NCBI GenBank assembly: GCA_034766995.1
Contig: CM068325.1
Coordinates: 1,313,969 to 1,377,968 of the forward strand
Reading direction: 5' to 3'
DNA length: 64,000 nucleotides
Source: Acanthacorydalis orientalis
Taxonomy: Eukaryota; Arthropoda; Insecta; Megaloptera; Corydalidae
Shown here: positions 10,852 to 22,329 of the stretch, piece by piece
How the letters are laid out: the number at the start of each line of letters is the position of its first letter
Position numbering within the stretch: the first letter of the stretch is position 1
Position numbers and translations under genes: made by a program
Notes under the pieces: model-generated
Database searches by the model: none
Told to the model about the DNA's origin: nothing
The model's input: only the letters and a program-made list of their open reading frames with translations

Positions 10852-13800
10852 ACCCGAAAATGAACACCTTGTTACAGTGGAATTGTAATGGTCTCACTAC
10901 TCGCCTCGCGGAACTCCGAATGTTAATCTCTGACATCCATCCCGTGTGTGTCTGTCTTCAAGAGACACGTCTTAGAGACACCTCCTCCGTCACAATCCGT
11001 GGCTATAGCCCTTTTCGAAAGGACTATATCACGGATGATCGACCTCGTGGCGGAGTCGCAATATTAGTCAGGGATGACACTTTCTGTGAAGAGGTTCCGC
11101 TGAATACAACTTTCCAAGTTGTAGCTGTACGTTTGGCCCTACCACTCAGAGTCACAATTGTCAGTTTCTATATTCCTCCGGACGAGATCATCACTGCTGA
11201 TCAACTCAGAATGATCTCACGTCAACTTCCGTCTCCCTTTGTCCTCGTCGGCGACTTGAACTGCCACAATCCCTTGTGGGGTTCATTGACGACGAACCGA
11301 AGAGGTGTAGCCATCGAGGAATTCTGTGACACAGAATCTGTTGTTATTCTGAATACGGGAAATAACACACACTTCAGCGCTGCATCAGGCACATTCAGTG
11401 CCATCGACATCAGCTTGTGCAGCGCTACTATTTCCCCGTATCTTGAGTGGAACGTACATGAGGATTTATGCGGTAGTGACCATTTTCCCATTATTGTGAA
11501 TTTGCCTGTCCGGCAATCCCAGCAGCCGAGATGTCGCCGTTGGCGTCTCGCTAGGGCCGACTGGGAAGCATTCCAAAACGCCCTCAACTTCGATCAGACG
11601 CACGAAGAAGACGTGGACTCCGTGGCAGAGGCTCTGACCTCGTCAATCGTCGAAGCCGCAGAGTTATCCATCCCAAAAACGTCAGGCCGGCTACGACGAC
11701 CATCAGTTTCTTGGTGGTCTGAGGACTGTCGCATCGTAATCCGCGACAGACGCCGTGCCCTCCGTAGATTCAACACTGCTCCTACGGATGAGAATCTGAT
11801 CGAGTTTAAGCGTAAACGTGCCGTCGCACGTAAAACAATAATGGAGGCCAAGAAGTCTTCTTGGCAAAGATACGTCTCCACTGTAACAAGTGCCACTCCG
11901 TCATCGGAGGTCTGGCAAAAAATAAGGAAAATTTCGGGTAAAAACGTCCCATCTCATACAACAGGCATTTTCGTAAACGGTGATCTCGAGGTATCCCCTC
12001 TGCATATAGCTGAAGAACTAGCCGCAACTTTCCAGGCAGTCGCCAGTTCTGACAGCTATGACCTCCGCTTCTTGAAGCGGAAAACAGAACTGGAACGTCG
12101 GACAGCCATCGACTTCTCTGGTGGCATAAACGAAAAGTACAATGTCCGATTCAGCTATGCAGAATTGTTAAACTGTCTAAAAGAATGTAAAGATACCTCT
12201 CCTGGACCAGACACCGTTCCGTACGAAATGATCAGACGCCTGCCGTGCCTTTTTAAACAAAAAATTTTAGACCTGTACAACAAGATTTGGACCGAGAATG
12301 TTTTTCCGGCCAAATGGCGAGAATCCATCGTCGTCCCGATTCCAAAACCAAACAAGGATCTTAGACATGCGTCGAGTTATCGTCCCATCTCCTTAACTTG
12401 CTGTCTATGCAAGTTGCTCGAGCGCATGGTGAATCGGAGGCTTATGTGGTATCTGGAAGCAAATGATTTGTTGACTAACGAGCAGTATGGTTTCCGTCAC
12501 AACCGTTCCGCGATCGACCACTTAGTCAACCTTGAAGCTGCAATATAAGACACCTACATCTCCAGGCAACACCTCATTGCTGTGTTCTTCGACCTGGAGA
12601 AAGCTTATGACACGAGATGGAAGTTCGTAATTTTGAAGACACTCCACGATTGGGGGTTGCGAGGTAACCTACCGCAGTTCGTGGAGAATTTCATGTTGGA
12701 TCGAACGTTCAGAGTCCGTGTTGGTAGCACCTTCTCCTGCGCACACACCCAGGAGAACGGTGTCCCACAGGGCTCTGTATTGAGTGTAACTCTGTTTGCA
12801 GTGGCGATTAATGGAATAGCACAGAACATCCGTGCACCCGTACAGGCTAGCCTGTATGTGGATGACCTGGCAATTTACTTCCGGTCCAGCTGCATTGTCA
12901 GAGCCGAGAGGCAGCTGCAGCTCTCCATCAACCGCCTTCTCTCTTGGACGACAGAGAACGGGTTCAGGTTTAGCACACAAAAGACCACGTGTGTGCATTT
13001 CCACAAGTTTCGCAGTCTTCAACCTGATCCGAATCTATTCCTTGGGGACACTCGACTTGTTTTCAAGGAAACAGCCCGTTTCCTAGGGTTAACGTTCGAT
13101 CAAAAATTGACATGGAAACAGCATCTCGCCGATTTGAAGGTCAAATGCAAGAAGGTCTTAAATATTATCAAAGTGCTCTCCAACAATAAATGGGGAGCAG
13201 AACGCACTGTCCTTCTCACTCTGTACAGGTCATTAGTTAGATCGAAACTCGATTACGGGAGTATCGTCTATTCTTCTGCCCGGGATTCGTATATTTCCAC
13301 GCTCGACAGCGTACATCACGCAAGGATCCGCCTGGCTACCGGTGCATTCCGCACCAGCCCGATCCCAAGCATCTGTGCTGAAGCTGGCGAACCACCTCTC
13401 AGCGTCCGCCGCCGGCAGCTCACCTTGAGCTACGTTGCCGGTATGAGCGGTAAGTGCCAACATATAAGCCACAGTGCCGTCTTCGATTGTCCCCGAAGAC
13501 GTTTGTACGAATCCCGAATACGACCGACCAAGTCTCTTTGCCTCAGAGCAAAAGATATCCTTTCCGAATTGAGACTTGTTATCCCGAGAGTTTCAAATTT
13601 TAAACATTCTTTGTTACCATCTCCGTGGCTAGTTCCTCAGACGAGTTACCGTGACGATCTGACACTTCTCCACAAGTCAGACACCTGTCCAGGGGTGTAC
13701 CAGCAACGCTTCTTTGAATTATACTCTATGTATCCCGGATACAAGCACATCTTCACTGATGGGTCCCGATCTGGGGACGCAGTGGGATGTGCGTTTGTAT

Positions 13801-14552
13801 GTGAGAATGAGATACACGAGTGGCGACTGTCGCCGATAGCGAGCGTATTTACAGCGGAGCTCTACGCCATCTCTCGAGCTCTGCTTTTCGTCGCTTCTTC
13901 TGCTCACTCGAGGTACCTCATCTGTTCTGACTCACAATCTGCACTTTCTGCCATCCGCAGAATGTATCCGATGGATAATCTCGTTCAAGAGATACACAAG
14001 TGCTTGACTGGTATCGTCTCGTGCGGTAAATCTATCGTCTTTTGCTGGGTGCCCGGCCACGCTGGCGTGGCAGGCAACGAGAGAGCCGATGCAGCGGCCC
14101 GTCACGCGTCCAATCTTGCCCTCACGGACGTTCCGGCTGTTCAAGTCAACGACTTGAAACAGCATTTCAAGCGTCATGTCGTCGACGCTTGGCAGCGGGA
14201 CTGGGTGACGGTAACCGCTAACAAGTTACGAAGCCTCAAGGACTCGGTACGTGTCTGGAAGACGTCCGTCCGACCGAACCGAAGAGAACAAGTCGTTCTC
14301 ACGAGGCTTCGCATAGGGCACACCAGACTAACTCACTCTTTTATCCTGAAAAAGGAGGGCCAGCCGATGTGTGACACGTGTGGCACCGCTCTGACGGTGT
14401 CACACCTTTTAACACGATGCGATCGTTATGCGAGGATTAGGAATAATCTGGGTTTGTCGGGGGACATCTCCATAATTTTAGGGGACGACAACGATGCCGC
14501 AGATCGCATTTTAACTTTCGTAAAGCAAACTGGACTTTTTAGCATGATTTAG
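10848..14552 (+). pseudogene. LINE ORF2: endonuclease, reverse transcriptase, RNase H (one in-frame stop)
   Basis: 1,235 codons including a single TAA at 12546-12548; the same frame continues on both sides. The N-terminal ~220 residues are an apurinic-type endonuclease with WNCNGL, QETR, GDLNCHNPLWG and SDHFPI. The RT follows, with PIPKPNKD, SYRPISL and FFDLEKAYD just past the stop, then NGVPQGS and the catalytic YVDD. RNase H lies at about 13740-14110 with TDGS, a Glu in FTAELYA, SDSQSAL and GNERAD. The end carries CDTCGTALTVSHLLTRC. The TAA falls inside RT, so this copy cannot make full ORF2 protein without readthrough. Confidence 0.85.
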
Positions 14553-14809
14553 TGTTCTTCCCAATCTTGGTATATTTTAACATGTTGTGTCGTCATACAT
14601 GTTAAGCCATTGGGCTTATTTTAAAGTGTTTTTTTACAAAAAAAAAAAACCCCTGTGAATCCTAATATCAGATCACAGTATTTTAAATGTCTTACCGTCC
14701 TCAAGAGTTCATCTCTTTTATTATATTTATACGTATTGTCGAATCAAGATTAGGTATTTTTACAGTCCAGTTCATTCCATGTGTTTTGTTTTATCTTTAT
14801 CTCTCATTG

Positions 14810-14975
14810 AGAGAAATATTGCTTTAATGAAATATTCTTAAGCGTTTGGCACACATACATTAGCGTTTCGAATTAAGGGGTGATTCGAATGCAAGTGCGC
14901 AAACGGGGTGTGTTTTTAATTTATAATTTGTGTTCGGGCGCTAATGACCTCTGTTGTCGATGCGCCCTTAACCCC
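14810..14975. repeat. Dispersed repeat shared with 26745-26900
   Basis: About 160 bp beginning gaaatattgctttaatgaaa and including cgtttggcacacatacatta, caaacggggtgtgtt and gtgttcgggcgctaatgacc. It is repeated in the same orientation at 26745-26900 with scattered differences. In this copy it lies ~160 bp beyond the poly(A) of the LINE; at 26 kb it abuts an antisense fragment of the same LINE's ORF1. Confidence 0.75.
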
Positions 14976-14979
14976 CAAA

Positions 14980-16030
14980 AATCATATCAACCAATCGATC
15001 TGCACCCTTTAGTCGATCGGGGGCTATTAATCATTCTAAGTAAGCTAATTTAGACGATTAGGTTGAGGCGTGTTATTGTCTATTTACGATAGTTGTATAT
15101 TATTCAAACGGCCACAAAAATCTATATCATTTAGTATCACCGAAGTACTTTCGTGACTCGATCTGCATCCTTAATTAGTCGATTTGGTGATCCTAATCAG
15201 ACCAGTTAATCTAATTTAGGCGAATACGATTAAACTATGACATGTTCTTGTCCATTTATGACCGAATTATAGACTTTTGTGGCCGTTCGAATAATGTAAA
15301 GCAGTTTGAATCAACAAAGTATATTTGTCTCCGTTTACACCCTGAATTACTCAATTTGGCTTTATTTATCAGATTAATTAAGCTACTTTAAGCTATTACC
15401 AATAGACTGAGACCTGTTTCTGCACGTATATGATCGAATTGTAGATTTTTGTGGTCGTCTGAATAATATACAGCAAAGTACATTCGTGGCGAGATCTGCA
15501 TCCCCAATTAGTCGATTGGAGGGATTACTTAGCACACTAATTAAATTACTTAAGAGTGTTATGCGCAGACTGAGTCCAATTTATGTCTAAATAAGCCCGA
15601 ATTATCTACATTATAGACCGTATGAATAAAATACAACAGTTGGAATCAACAGAATGCATTCTAGACTTTACCTACACGTTTAATTATTCGATTTGTCGCT
15701 AGTCAGCATTTAATTAAATTACTAAAGATTGTCGGGCCTTGAATGATACCTATTTCTGCTAATATACGATCGAATTATCGATATTTGTACCAGTCTGGTT
15801 AAAATCCAACAGTTAGAATCACCAACGTGATCTCGTGGCTCGACCTGCTCCCTCAATTAGTCGACTTGACACTGTTTATCCGTCTAATTAACCCAATTCA
15901 GACTACCGCGAGTAGACTGCGCCCTGTTCCTGACCGGATTATAGATGTGTGTGGCCGTTTGATTAATATACAGCAGTTAGAATCAACAAAGTATATTCGT
16001 GGCACGATCTACACCCTTCAAAATCAACCT
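14980..16030. repeat. Satellite D, ~165-190 bp tandem repeat
   Basis: Five to six diverged units marked by gaatcaacaaagtatattc (15310, 15643, 15820 and 15975, with a shortened form at 15472), cgatctgcaccc or similar followed by tagtcgattt, and a closing gaccgaattatagatttttgtggccgtt. Period varies between about 165 and 190 bp. It differs in sequence from satellites A-C. Confidence 0.75.
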
Positions 16031-16178
16031 TTCAATTTTCGGTGGTTCTATTTTTATTTTATTTACTCCTAGTTGTACTTATTTGTGTGATATAAGATAT
16101 TCAGTGTAATGTTAAGAGTTCACTGTACTGAGTAGTTTACTGCACGCAGGTTTCGCTATATCGCGACTTTATTGTATG

Positions 16179-16182
<4 letters not shown>

Positions 16183-16223
<41 letters not shown>

Positions 16224-16662
16224 ATGTACTTGAAGAGTGAAGAATTCTCAAAATTTGTTTCATAATTAGCGAGCTCTAAAACGCAGCCTAGCACCCCATT
16301 TAAATCGAGGCACATTTCTTCCCATTTCGTCAGATATTATCATTTCTTATGACCGGCTGAATATCATAAAACACCTATAATTTACAAAGTATACAATTCC
16401 GGCTCGATCTGTGCCCCTAATCCATTTCATTTTTATCCAATCGGCAAACTCTGGAATGTTTCTGAACACCTCCACCGCACATCCATGCACATTCTAAATT
16501 GTATTATTTGAAATGACATTGTTACAGTGGACCAAGTCATATATTTTGCTTAATTTCGTAACACCACTGGTTTACATATTCGACTTTTTTAAAAAAAAAT
16601 AAAATCGAACGTATTCATCTTGCCAAATGAAATATATTGATATTTTAATACACTAGGCGAAG

Positions 16663-16712
<50 letters not shown>

Positions 16713-17015
16713 TCTTAATAAATTTTTGCAAGTGAGAAAGTGAACTAAATCGGAATTGACCATACAACGGTGCTCTTTACAACAACTTCTCTGATTTGCC
16801 ATGTATTAAAAATGTGTTTTATGTTCTTTTTAATTCAATTTTATAATTTTATTAAAATCAACTTCAGGATTCGGGCCGCGGGATGCATTCTTGATTCCTT
16901 GAGCGTGTATTTAACACCACCGGTTTGCGTAATTGACTTTTTTTAATTTACATTGAACGTGTTCATCTTGACAAATGCAATCATGTCGATATTTCAATAC
17001 ACTGTACGAAATAGA

Positions 17016-17069
<54 letters not shown>

Positions 17070-17070
17070 G
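16183..17070. repeat. (TA)n tracts and a ~350 bp tandem duplication
   Basis: (TA)n runs at about 16183-16223, 16664-16709 and 17019-17067. The stretch from aacaccactggtttac (16560) through the second (TA)n is repeated from aacaccaccggtttgcg (16910) through the third, a direct duplication with a TA microsatellite at the end of each unit. Confidence 0.7.
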
Positions 17071-17639
17071 TGTAGTTCCAGAACAATCATGCCACTGGAT
17101 AAACTCTTCCGGGATTTAACCCACCGTCAATAAGCCCCACTTCCCGCCTCCCGGACAATAACACATATGTAAAGATCCAACCGTGAGTTATACGACAGCT
17201 ACAGGATGCAGACAACATTTTTCCTCTGATAATTAGTATTTTCTTAATAATTAATTGTATCCTTGTGTGATTTGTAACGACACTAAGTAAAAACGTGTCG
17301 ACTCACCAAATTGATTTTAGACAAGCGGTAAACAAATGAATAAGTCAGTCCTAAACATAAACCTCTGCGAGCAGTTTTTGGGACTCGTATCGTCGAGTCG
17401 AAATTAGCTTTTTAAAAAGCTGTTACGACAAGCTCGAAACATAATTCAGGCGTTAACCGCTCGTATAAGAATAAACTGTTAGAAAAAGTTTTCTTGGCAC
17501 GACAACCAATGGATAGAAAAATCTGTTATAATGGTTATGTATTTTGAAATCATATTACTGACATGATAATTCCAGTGAATAAAATTAATTACTATACCAG
17601 AAAATCAAAGGCATGATGGAAAACCCCTGCCATTATTCA

Positions 17640-18010
17640 AAAGGGTCAGTGGCAGGTATCATTGAGTGTTTAATAATATTAGATTACATTTCCTGTAAGA
17701 GATTTCAATTTTTTAAATGAATCGATTTTCTTTCTGTCTATACTAAAATGTGTACATTAGGTTTCAGTATAATTCTACATAATAATAATTTAGAACTACA
17801 TTTCCTGTTAAAGATTGCAATATTTCAAAATTAATTTTTATCTCACTCTCTCTATCTCAAAATGTGTATATTGGGCGTTTGTAAATTTCTAAATAATAAT
17901 ATAGTACTACATTTTCTGTTAGTTTTCAATATTTTAAAACTAATTAGTTTTCTCTCTGTCTATCTCAAAACGTGCATATTAGGTGTAAGTGTAATTTTAA
18001 ATTTGTTTCC
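17640..18010. repeat. ~115 bp tandem repeat, three units
   Basis: Three diverged copies of a module containing acatttcctgttaagat, a Thr-rich-looking tctctctgtctatctcaaaa and tgtgtatattaggtgt, starting near 17685, 17808 and 17910. The flanks (17090-17640 and 18010-18170) show no gene that I can support. A cccggg ... gttattgac block near 17120-17160 is an inverted relative of blocks at 18180 and 22215. Confidence 0.6.
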
Positions 18011-18263
18011 ACATTTAGTGGTGGAACAATTTTTATTTTAAACTTTTACTTTGACAGATTTACTTTAAAATATTTATTTTGTCAAATAAGTGTCTGTATT
18101 CATTGTTTGTTGAATCAATGAATTTTTTTATAAAGAATTTTTATTTTTATACGTGGGTAAATTTTCAAGGGCAGGTTACACGGTGGTTATTGCCCGGGGG
18201 GTTATTGACTGAGTGTTAAGGTCCGGGAGGATTTTGTCGAGGAGGGAACTGTCCTGTTATGAT

Positions 18264-18267
<4 letters not shown>

Positions 18268-18350
<83 letters not shown>
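18268..18350. repeat. (CA)n(TA)n compound microsatellite
   Basis: About 24 bases of CA repeats run directly into about 55 bases of TA repeats and stop exactly at the LTR edge (gggtcgtta). A further (TA)n tract begins at the opposite LTR edge (22138), so the gypsy element appears to have inserted into a TA array. Confidence 0.9.
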
Positions 18351-18354
<4 letters not shown>

Positions 18355-18466
18355 CGTTAATTTAAACAGCTGAATAGATAAAGGATATAAATTATATTTC
18401 ACACAAAAACAATACAATTAACAGTATAAAAAAATGCTCGTCGTCATAATCGTCTTCGTCATTCGT

Positions 18467-18862
18467 CTAACTCCCGAATGCCAAGTGATCGGATGACGCT
18501 GTTCCGCTTCCGTCACTTCCCTCTCCTCTGTCCACTGTATCTTTCAAGCCTACATTCGGCCTTTCCTGATGATCATCCGCCTCGGATGATACATCAGTAT
18601 CCGACGTCGAGCTGATATCACCCCATAACTTCATGTTGTCTGCGCTGGTGGTCGTCTTCATGGGACCCTTATACAATAGCCCATCTACATAGTCCACATA
18701 CTCTTGATTTTCTACGATCTTCATTACAGCTTTGAGTTTTTCGTCTTGTCGCTGTGCTGCTCTTAATCTAGCTATCAGTCTATCTTCGACGTTCATCACG
18801 ATTGGGTTGCGGCTTAAGGCATCGGTGTGTGCGATTCGCGTTCCTGGTCGATGCTCAGTCAT
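18467..18862 (-). pseudogene. Gypsy1 Pol 3' end with integrase deleted
   Basis: The frame begins in the RNase H/integrase linker (RPGTRIAHTDALSRNP, a typical gypsy signature). Soon after, it joins the extreme Pol C-terminus (TTSADNMKLWGDIS... SSEADDHQERPN), which matches the end of the Pol fragment at 52613-53197. The integrase core and zinc finger are therefore lost by an internal deletion that kept the frame open. The C-terminal codons run into the LTR. Region 18863-19220 holds degraded RNase H sequence with no open frame. Confidence 0.65.
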
Positions 18863-19219
18863 AGTCGAATTCGCTTAATGATAAAATCCATCTTGCTACG
18901 CGCGCTGTCAAGTCTTCTATAATCATAGTTAGTTGAAAAGTAATGCAGTCTGTGACTGTTTCAGATTTCATCCCTAAGAGATAAACACGACATTTCTTCA
19001 GTGACTCAATCACCGCTAATATTTCTAGTTCGTAACTTAAGTAATTCTGTTCTGCACTAGTAGTTTTCCTAGTCTTATAATATGCCGGATGTTACTTTTG
19101 ATCAGGACATCGATGCAACAGTATCGCACCGCATCAAAATTCGGAGGCATCAGTGTGCAGCTCATTTTCGACACTGTATTGGTAAATAGACAATACAGGT
19201 TTCTCAGTTAAAATTTCCT

Positions 19220-20477
19220 TCAGCGTCTTGAAAGCGAATCTTTGTTCGTCGATAATATAAACGTATTTTCTTTTCGCAATAGATCAATTAGTGGCCTCGC
19301 TATTGACGCATAATTTCGTATAAACTTCCTGAAGTACCCAGTCAATCCCGAAAAACTTTGCACCTGTTTGATGTTTGCAGATTCTGGAAATTTTACCACG
19401 GCCATAGTCTTCAGGCGCGACGGAATTATTTCTCCACAGCTTACCCGACGACCTAGGTATTCAACTGTAGTTTTCAAAAATCGACATCTTTTCCATTCAA
19501 GTCTTAGGTTGTGAGGCTCGGCTTGCCGCAGTACTAGTTCGAACCTCTGAATAGCCTTTTCTACATTCACAGCAGTGATTATAAGCTCGTCCATGTACGT
19601 CAATACGATACCACTTCTAATTTCATTATAGAACACGGCGTTGATGTACCGCTGGAAGATTGCTGGCGAGTTGAAAGACCAAACGGCAACTTCAAAAATC
19701 CGTACCGGGATGTTGTTGTCACAAACGAAGTGTATTTTCTGCTATATTCCGTTGTCGCGACATGGAAAAATCCGTTTCCCCAAATCGAGCGTGTTAGAGA
19801 GATGTGCTCCTTGTAATTTGGTCCTCTACTATGGATAAAGGAAATCTATCCTTTATTATTTTCCGGTTTAGTCTTCGGTAGTCAATACATAACCTCGTAG
19901 TGTCGTCTTTCTTCTTAACAAACGGACTCTCATAGTTCGAATTACTCGGATGAATAATACCCCTTTTCAACCGCTCGTCGACATGCCTTTGCACCTCCTC
20001 CTGTTCCCAGTATGTCGACCGACGGGGATTTTCATCAACCGGAACGTCGTCTACAAGTAAGATTTTCGCCTCTACATTGGCCGTCTTTTCAGGTCTCTGT
20101 TGATAATTGTCGATAATTCGCTCTATCCCCTCTTTAACATCTTTACTAATTGACTTTCCGATGTCAATTTCATATCCGCTCACTATCAGAGCATGCGCTT
20201 CTTTCTCCGCTTCAATTTTGTTTTGGATTTGCTTCGTACCGTTTGTTATCGTCAGGCGTACATTATTTAAGAATTCTCTACCGAGAACAACGGGCGGTCT
20301 AATCTTTTGGTCAAGTACAATACAGAATTGGGTAGTGTAATTCTCCGAACTAACCGTGATCGTTGTCGTACATTTTTCTAATACATCGACTTCGTACCCC
20401 CTAATGCCGGTTAATTTTAAAATACCCTTACCCACATCGTACGATTTCAATTTAAAATATACACTGACCAGAATCAA
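19220..20477 (-). pseudogene. Gypsy1 protease and reverse transcriptase remnants
   Basis: Two frames separated by a frameshift near 19640-19790. The first (20477 to 19794) contains a retropepsin tail (VVLGREFLNNVRL) and the RT fingers (RGIIHPSNSNYESPF, then CIDYRRLN). The second (19636 to 19220) holds the RT palm and thumb (LGRRVS, FSGLTGYFRKFI). The normally invariant palm motif Y-x-D-D reads YMDE here, so the second catalytic aspartate is replaced. The usual D-[ST]-G of the protease, just upstream of 20477, is out of frame. Confidence 0.75.
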
Positions 20478-20547
20478 GTTGACACCGCAACCCGGATTCG
20501 ATCATACCTTCTAATTCCACGACATCAATTTGTATACGCGTGCCATA

Positions 20548-21273
20548 TCACAAGCGCTCTCCACGCTCGCCATACTGCTTCACTCGGTCCTTGTTTCTTT
20601 CTCGACGTCCTTGGTGTACCGCCGGAACAATTTTTCGCCATGTGTCCAAATCAACTACACTTAAAACATTTGATTTCCTTCCCTTTGTGTCTGTAGTCTT
20701 TGGACACGTGCCCTTTGGCTCCGCAGTTGTGGCGTCAAGTGTCCTTATTGCGTATGGACTACTTATTTTCGAGGTCTTGGCGCTGTTTTTCCTGCGACAT
20801 CGTGCATTCGTAATATTTAACTTGACTCGACAATACCTGCACGTCCTTGAAGCTTCCCAGCGCATAAATCTTGATTAATTCTCGGTCCCCAGGACCACCG
20901 ATCATGTACTTTATGATTGTATTCGAACCGATACTTTTGCTGCGACTGGCTATCGCTACGATTCCATAAACAAAATCTTCTGTAGGTTCGTTTGACTTCA
21001 TCTGCCCACGGATCAGCGAACGTCAGAATCGTTGCCCCATACTGGAAATCCTCGTACTAGCTCCGATTTGAAACTTGTCCACGTAGAAGTTTTAGTGGTA
21101 TCCCCTTCGAACCACATTTCGACAGCACCACGCAACATGCTAATGGCACGGTGTAGCACAGATCTTTCGTCCCAGCCATAAATCGATGCTATTTCTTCTA
21201 CCCTCGCAATCCACTGTTCGGCTCTTAGCCCATCTGACAATGTCGGATCAAACTCTGGTATCGAACTCCGCAT
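20548..21273 (-). pseudogene. Gypsy1 Gag remnants
   Basis: Pieces of Gag: 21273 to 21013 (DGLRAEQWIARVEEIASIYGW, the gypsy Gag core) and 21001 to 20759. Near 20700-20620 a zinc-knuckle-like block (CFKC followed by FGHMAKNC) can be read in another frame. Frames are broken at about 21010 and 20760. The leader towards the 5' LTR (21290-21490) encodes an Arg/Glu-rich start that is also seen at 50780-50890. Confidence 0.6.
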
Positions 21274-22161
21274 TCCCTCTAAACTAGGTATTTACGATAT
21301 AGCTGTATTATTAATGAGTCTTTGTTCTTCCGCTTGCAATGCTCGTTCGCGTTCTAAAAGTTCTCTTTCGCGTCTCAGTAAGTCACGCTCTCGGTTCGAA
21401 GATCTGTCAATCTTCCACACTGTATTGAATCAACGGAGATGATGTTCTCACCCTAGTTAAATTCGTCAATATTTCCGTTCGATTAGCCATTTTCTCGTTT
21501 TTACTTGATTTATCAAAATTACATCACTCTTTAATTGTTAATTTAATGAAAACACCGTCAGAATTTTTTTTTATATATATATATATATATAATTTCGTCA
21601 CGCCGCACCGTATACAGTTTATCGTCTTAAACGCTTCTACACGCGTTCTTTATAAAAATGATGTCTCAGTTGTGTTCGTCTCCACACTTATTACTGAATG
21701 TTGTTTATCTTCATTGTTCGTCACACGCGTATTCTAAATATTATTTTAATCATTCGTCACTCACGGAGATCGTCTAACGCACTATTCCGTGCTACGCCGT
21801 TTGTGAATGCGTCTTCGAGTCGTCTTTTTTACGTCTCACTTGCACCTTTCAAACTTTTATCACTCGGCTTGTATTCTTAAATTGTTGCATTTTCGTATTG
21901 TTGAATTTTTGAATTGAATTCTACTTCTGATGATTTATAGGGTCGTTAATTTAAACAAATGAATAGATAAAGGATTTAAATTATATTTCACACAAAAACA
22001 ATATAATTAATAGTATGCAAAAATGTTCATCGTCATAATCGTCTTCGTCATTCGTTTGACTCTCGAATTCCAAGTCATCGGATGACGCTGTTCTGCACCG
22101 TCACTTCCTTCTCCACTGTCCACTGTGTCACTCAACCATATATATATATATATATATATAT

Positions 22162-22329
22162 AAATTCCTGATAAATTTTTGTATGCTTATTTCTTAAAAA
22201 AAGTCTGTTTTTTTACCCGGGGGTTATTGACGGGGTGTTATGTGCGGAACAATTTTGTTCAGGGGGTAGTTGTCCTCTTAAGATATATATAAATATATAT
22301 ATATATATGTATATATTTAAATATGTATA
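22162..22329. repeat. (TA)n-flanked spacer module
   Basis: Consists of aaattcctgataaatttttg, then an acccgggggttattgac block and (TA)n. The cccggg-gttattgac block matches 18180-18230. The aaattcytgataaa block recurs at 23625 and, weakly, at 16710. Gypsy1 and mariner copy 1 both lie inside TA tracts of this module. Confidence 0.6.

Larger units (their letters stand above)
9050..14652 (+). mobile_element. Near full-length non-LTR retrotransposon, I superfamily
   Basis: Organisation: ~550 bp 5' leader, ORF1 (9604-10851), ORF2 overlapping it at ATGA (10848-14552), short 3' UTR, and an A-run at about 14638-14650. ORF2 has apurinic endonuclease, reverse transcriptase, RNase H and a C-terminal Cys/His motif. 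Having RNase H with this RT type (GVPQGSVLSVTLF and a YVDD active site) fits the I superfamily rather than Jockey. The leader has a GC-rich hairpin near 9382-9404 (cccgggg ... ccccggg). The 5' boundary is approximate and I could not find a target-site duplication. Two nonsense codons are the only clear lesions. Confidence 0.8.
18351..22138 (-). mobile_element. Gypsy1: decayed Ty3/gypsy LTR retrotransposon
   Basis: A ~3.8 kb element on the minus strand. Terminal repeats of about 200 bp lie at 18351-18554 (3' LTR) and 21941-22138 (5' LTR), sharing gggtcgttaatttaaac, ttatatttcacacaaaaaca and the ccgatgac region. Gag, protease, RT and RNase H remnants occur in the expected order on the minus strand but are split by frameshifts and stops. 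Most of the integrase is missing. Both ends adjoin (TA)n. Related fragments occur at 50600-53297. This is an old, non-functional copy. Confidence 0.8.

Noticed and set aside
14553..14810. Target-site duplication for the I-type LINE
   Set aside because: No convincing match between sequence after the A-run and sequence near 9040-9050; the 5' boundary is uncertain.
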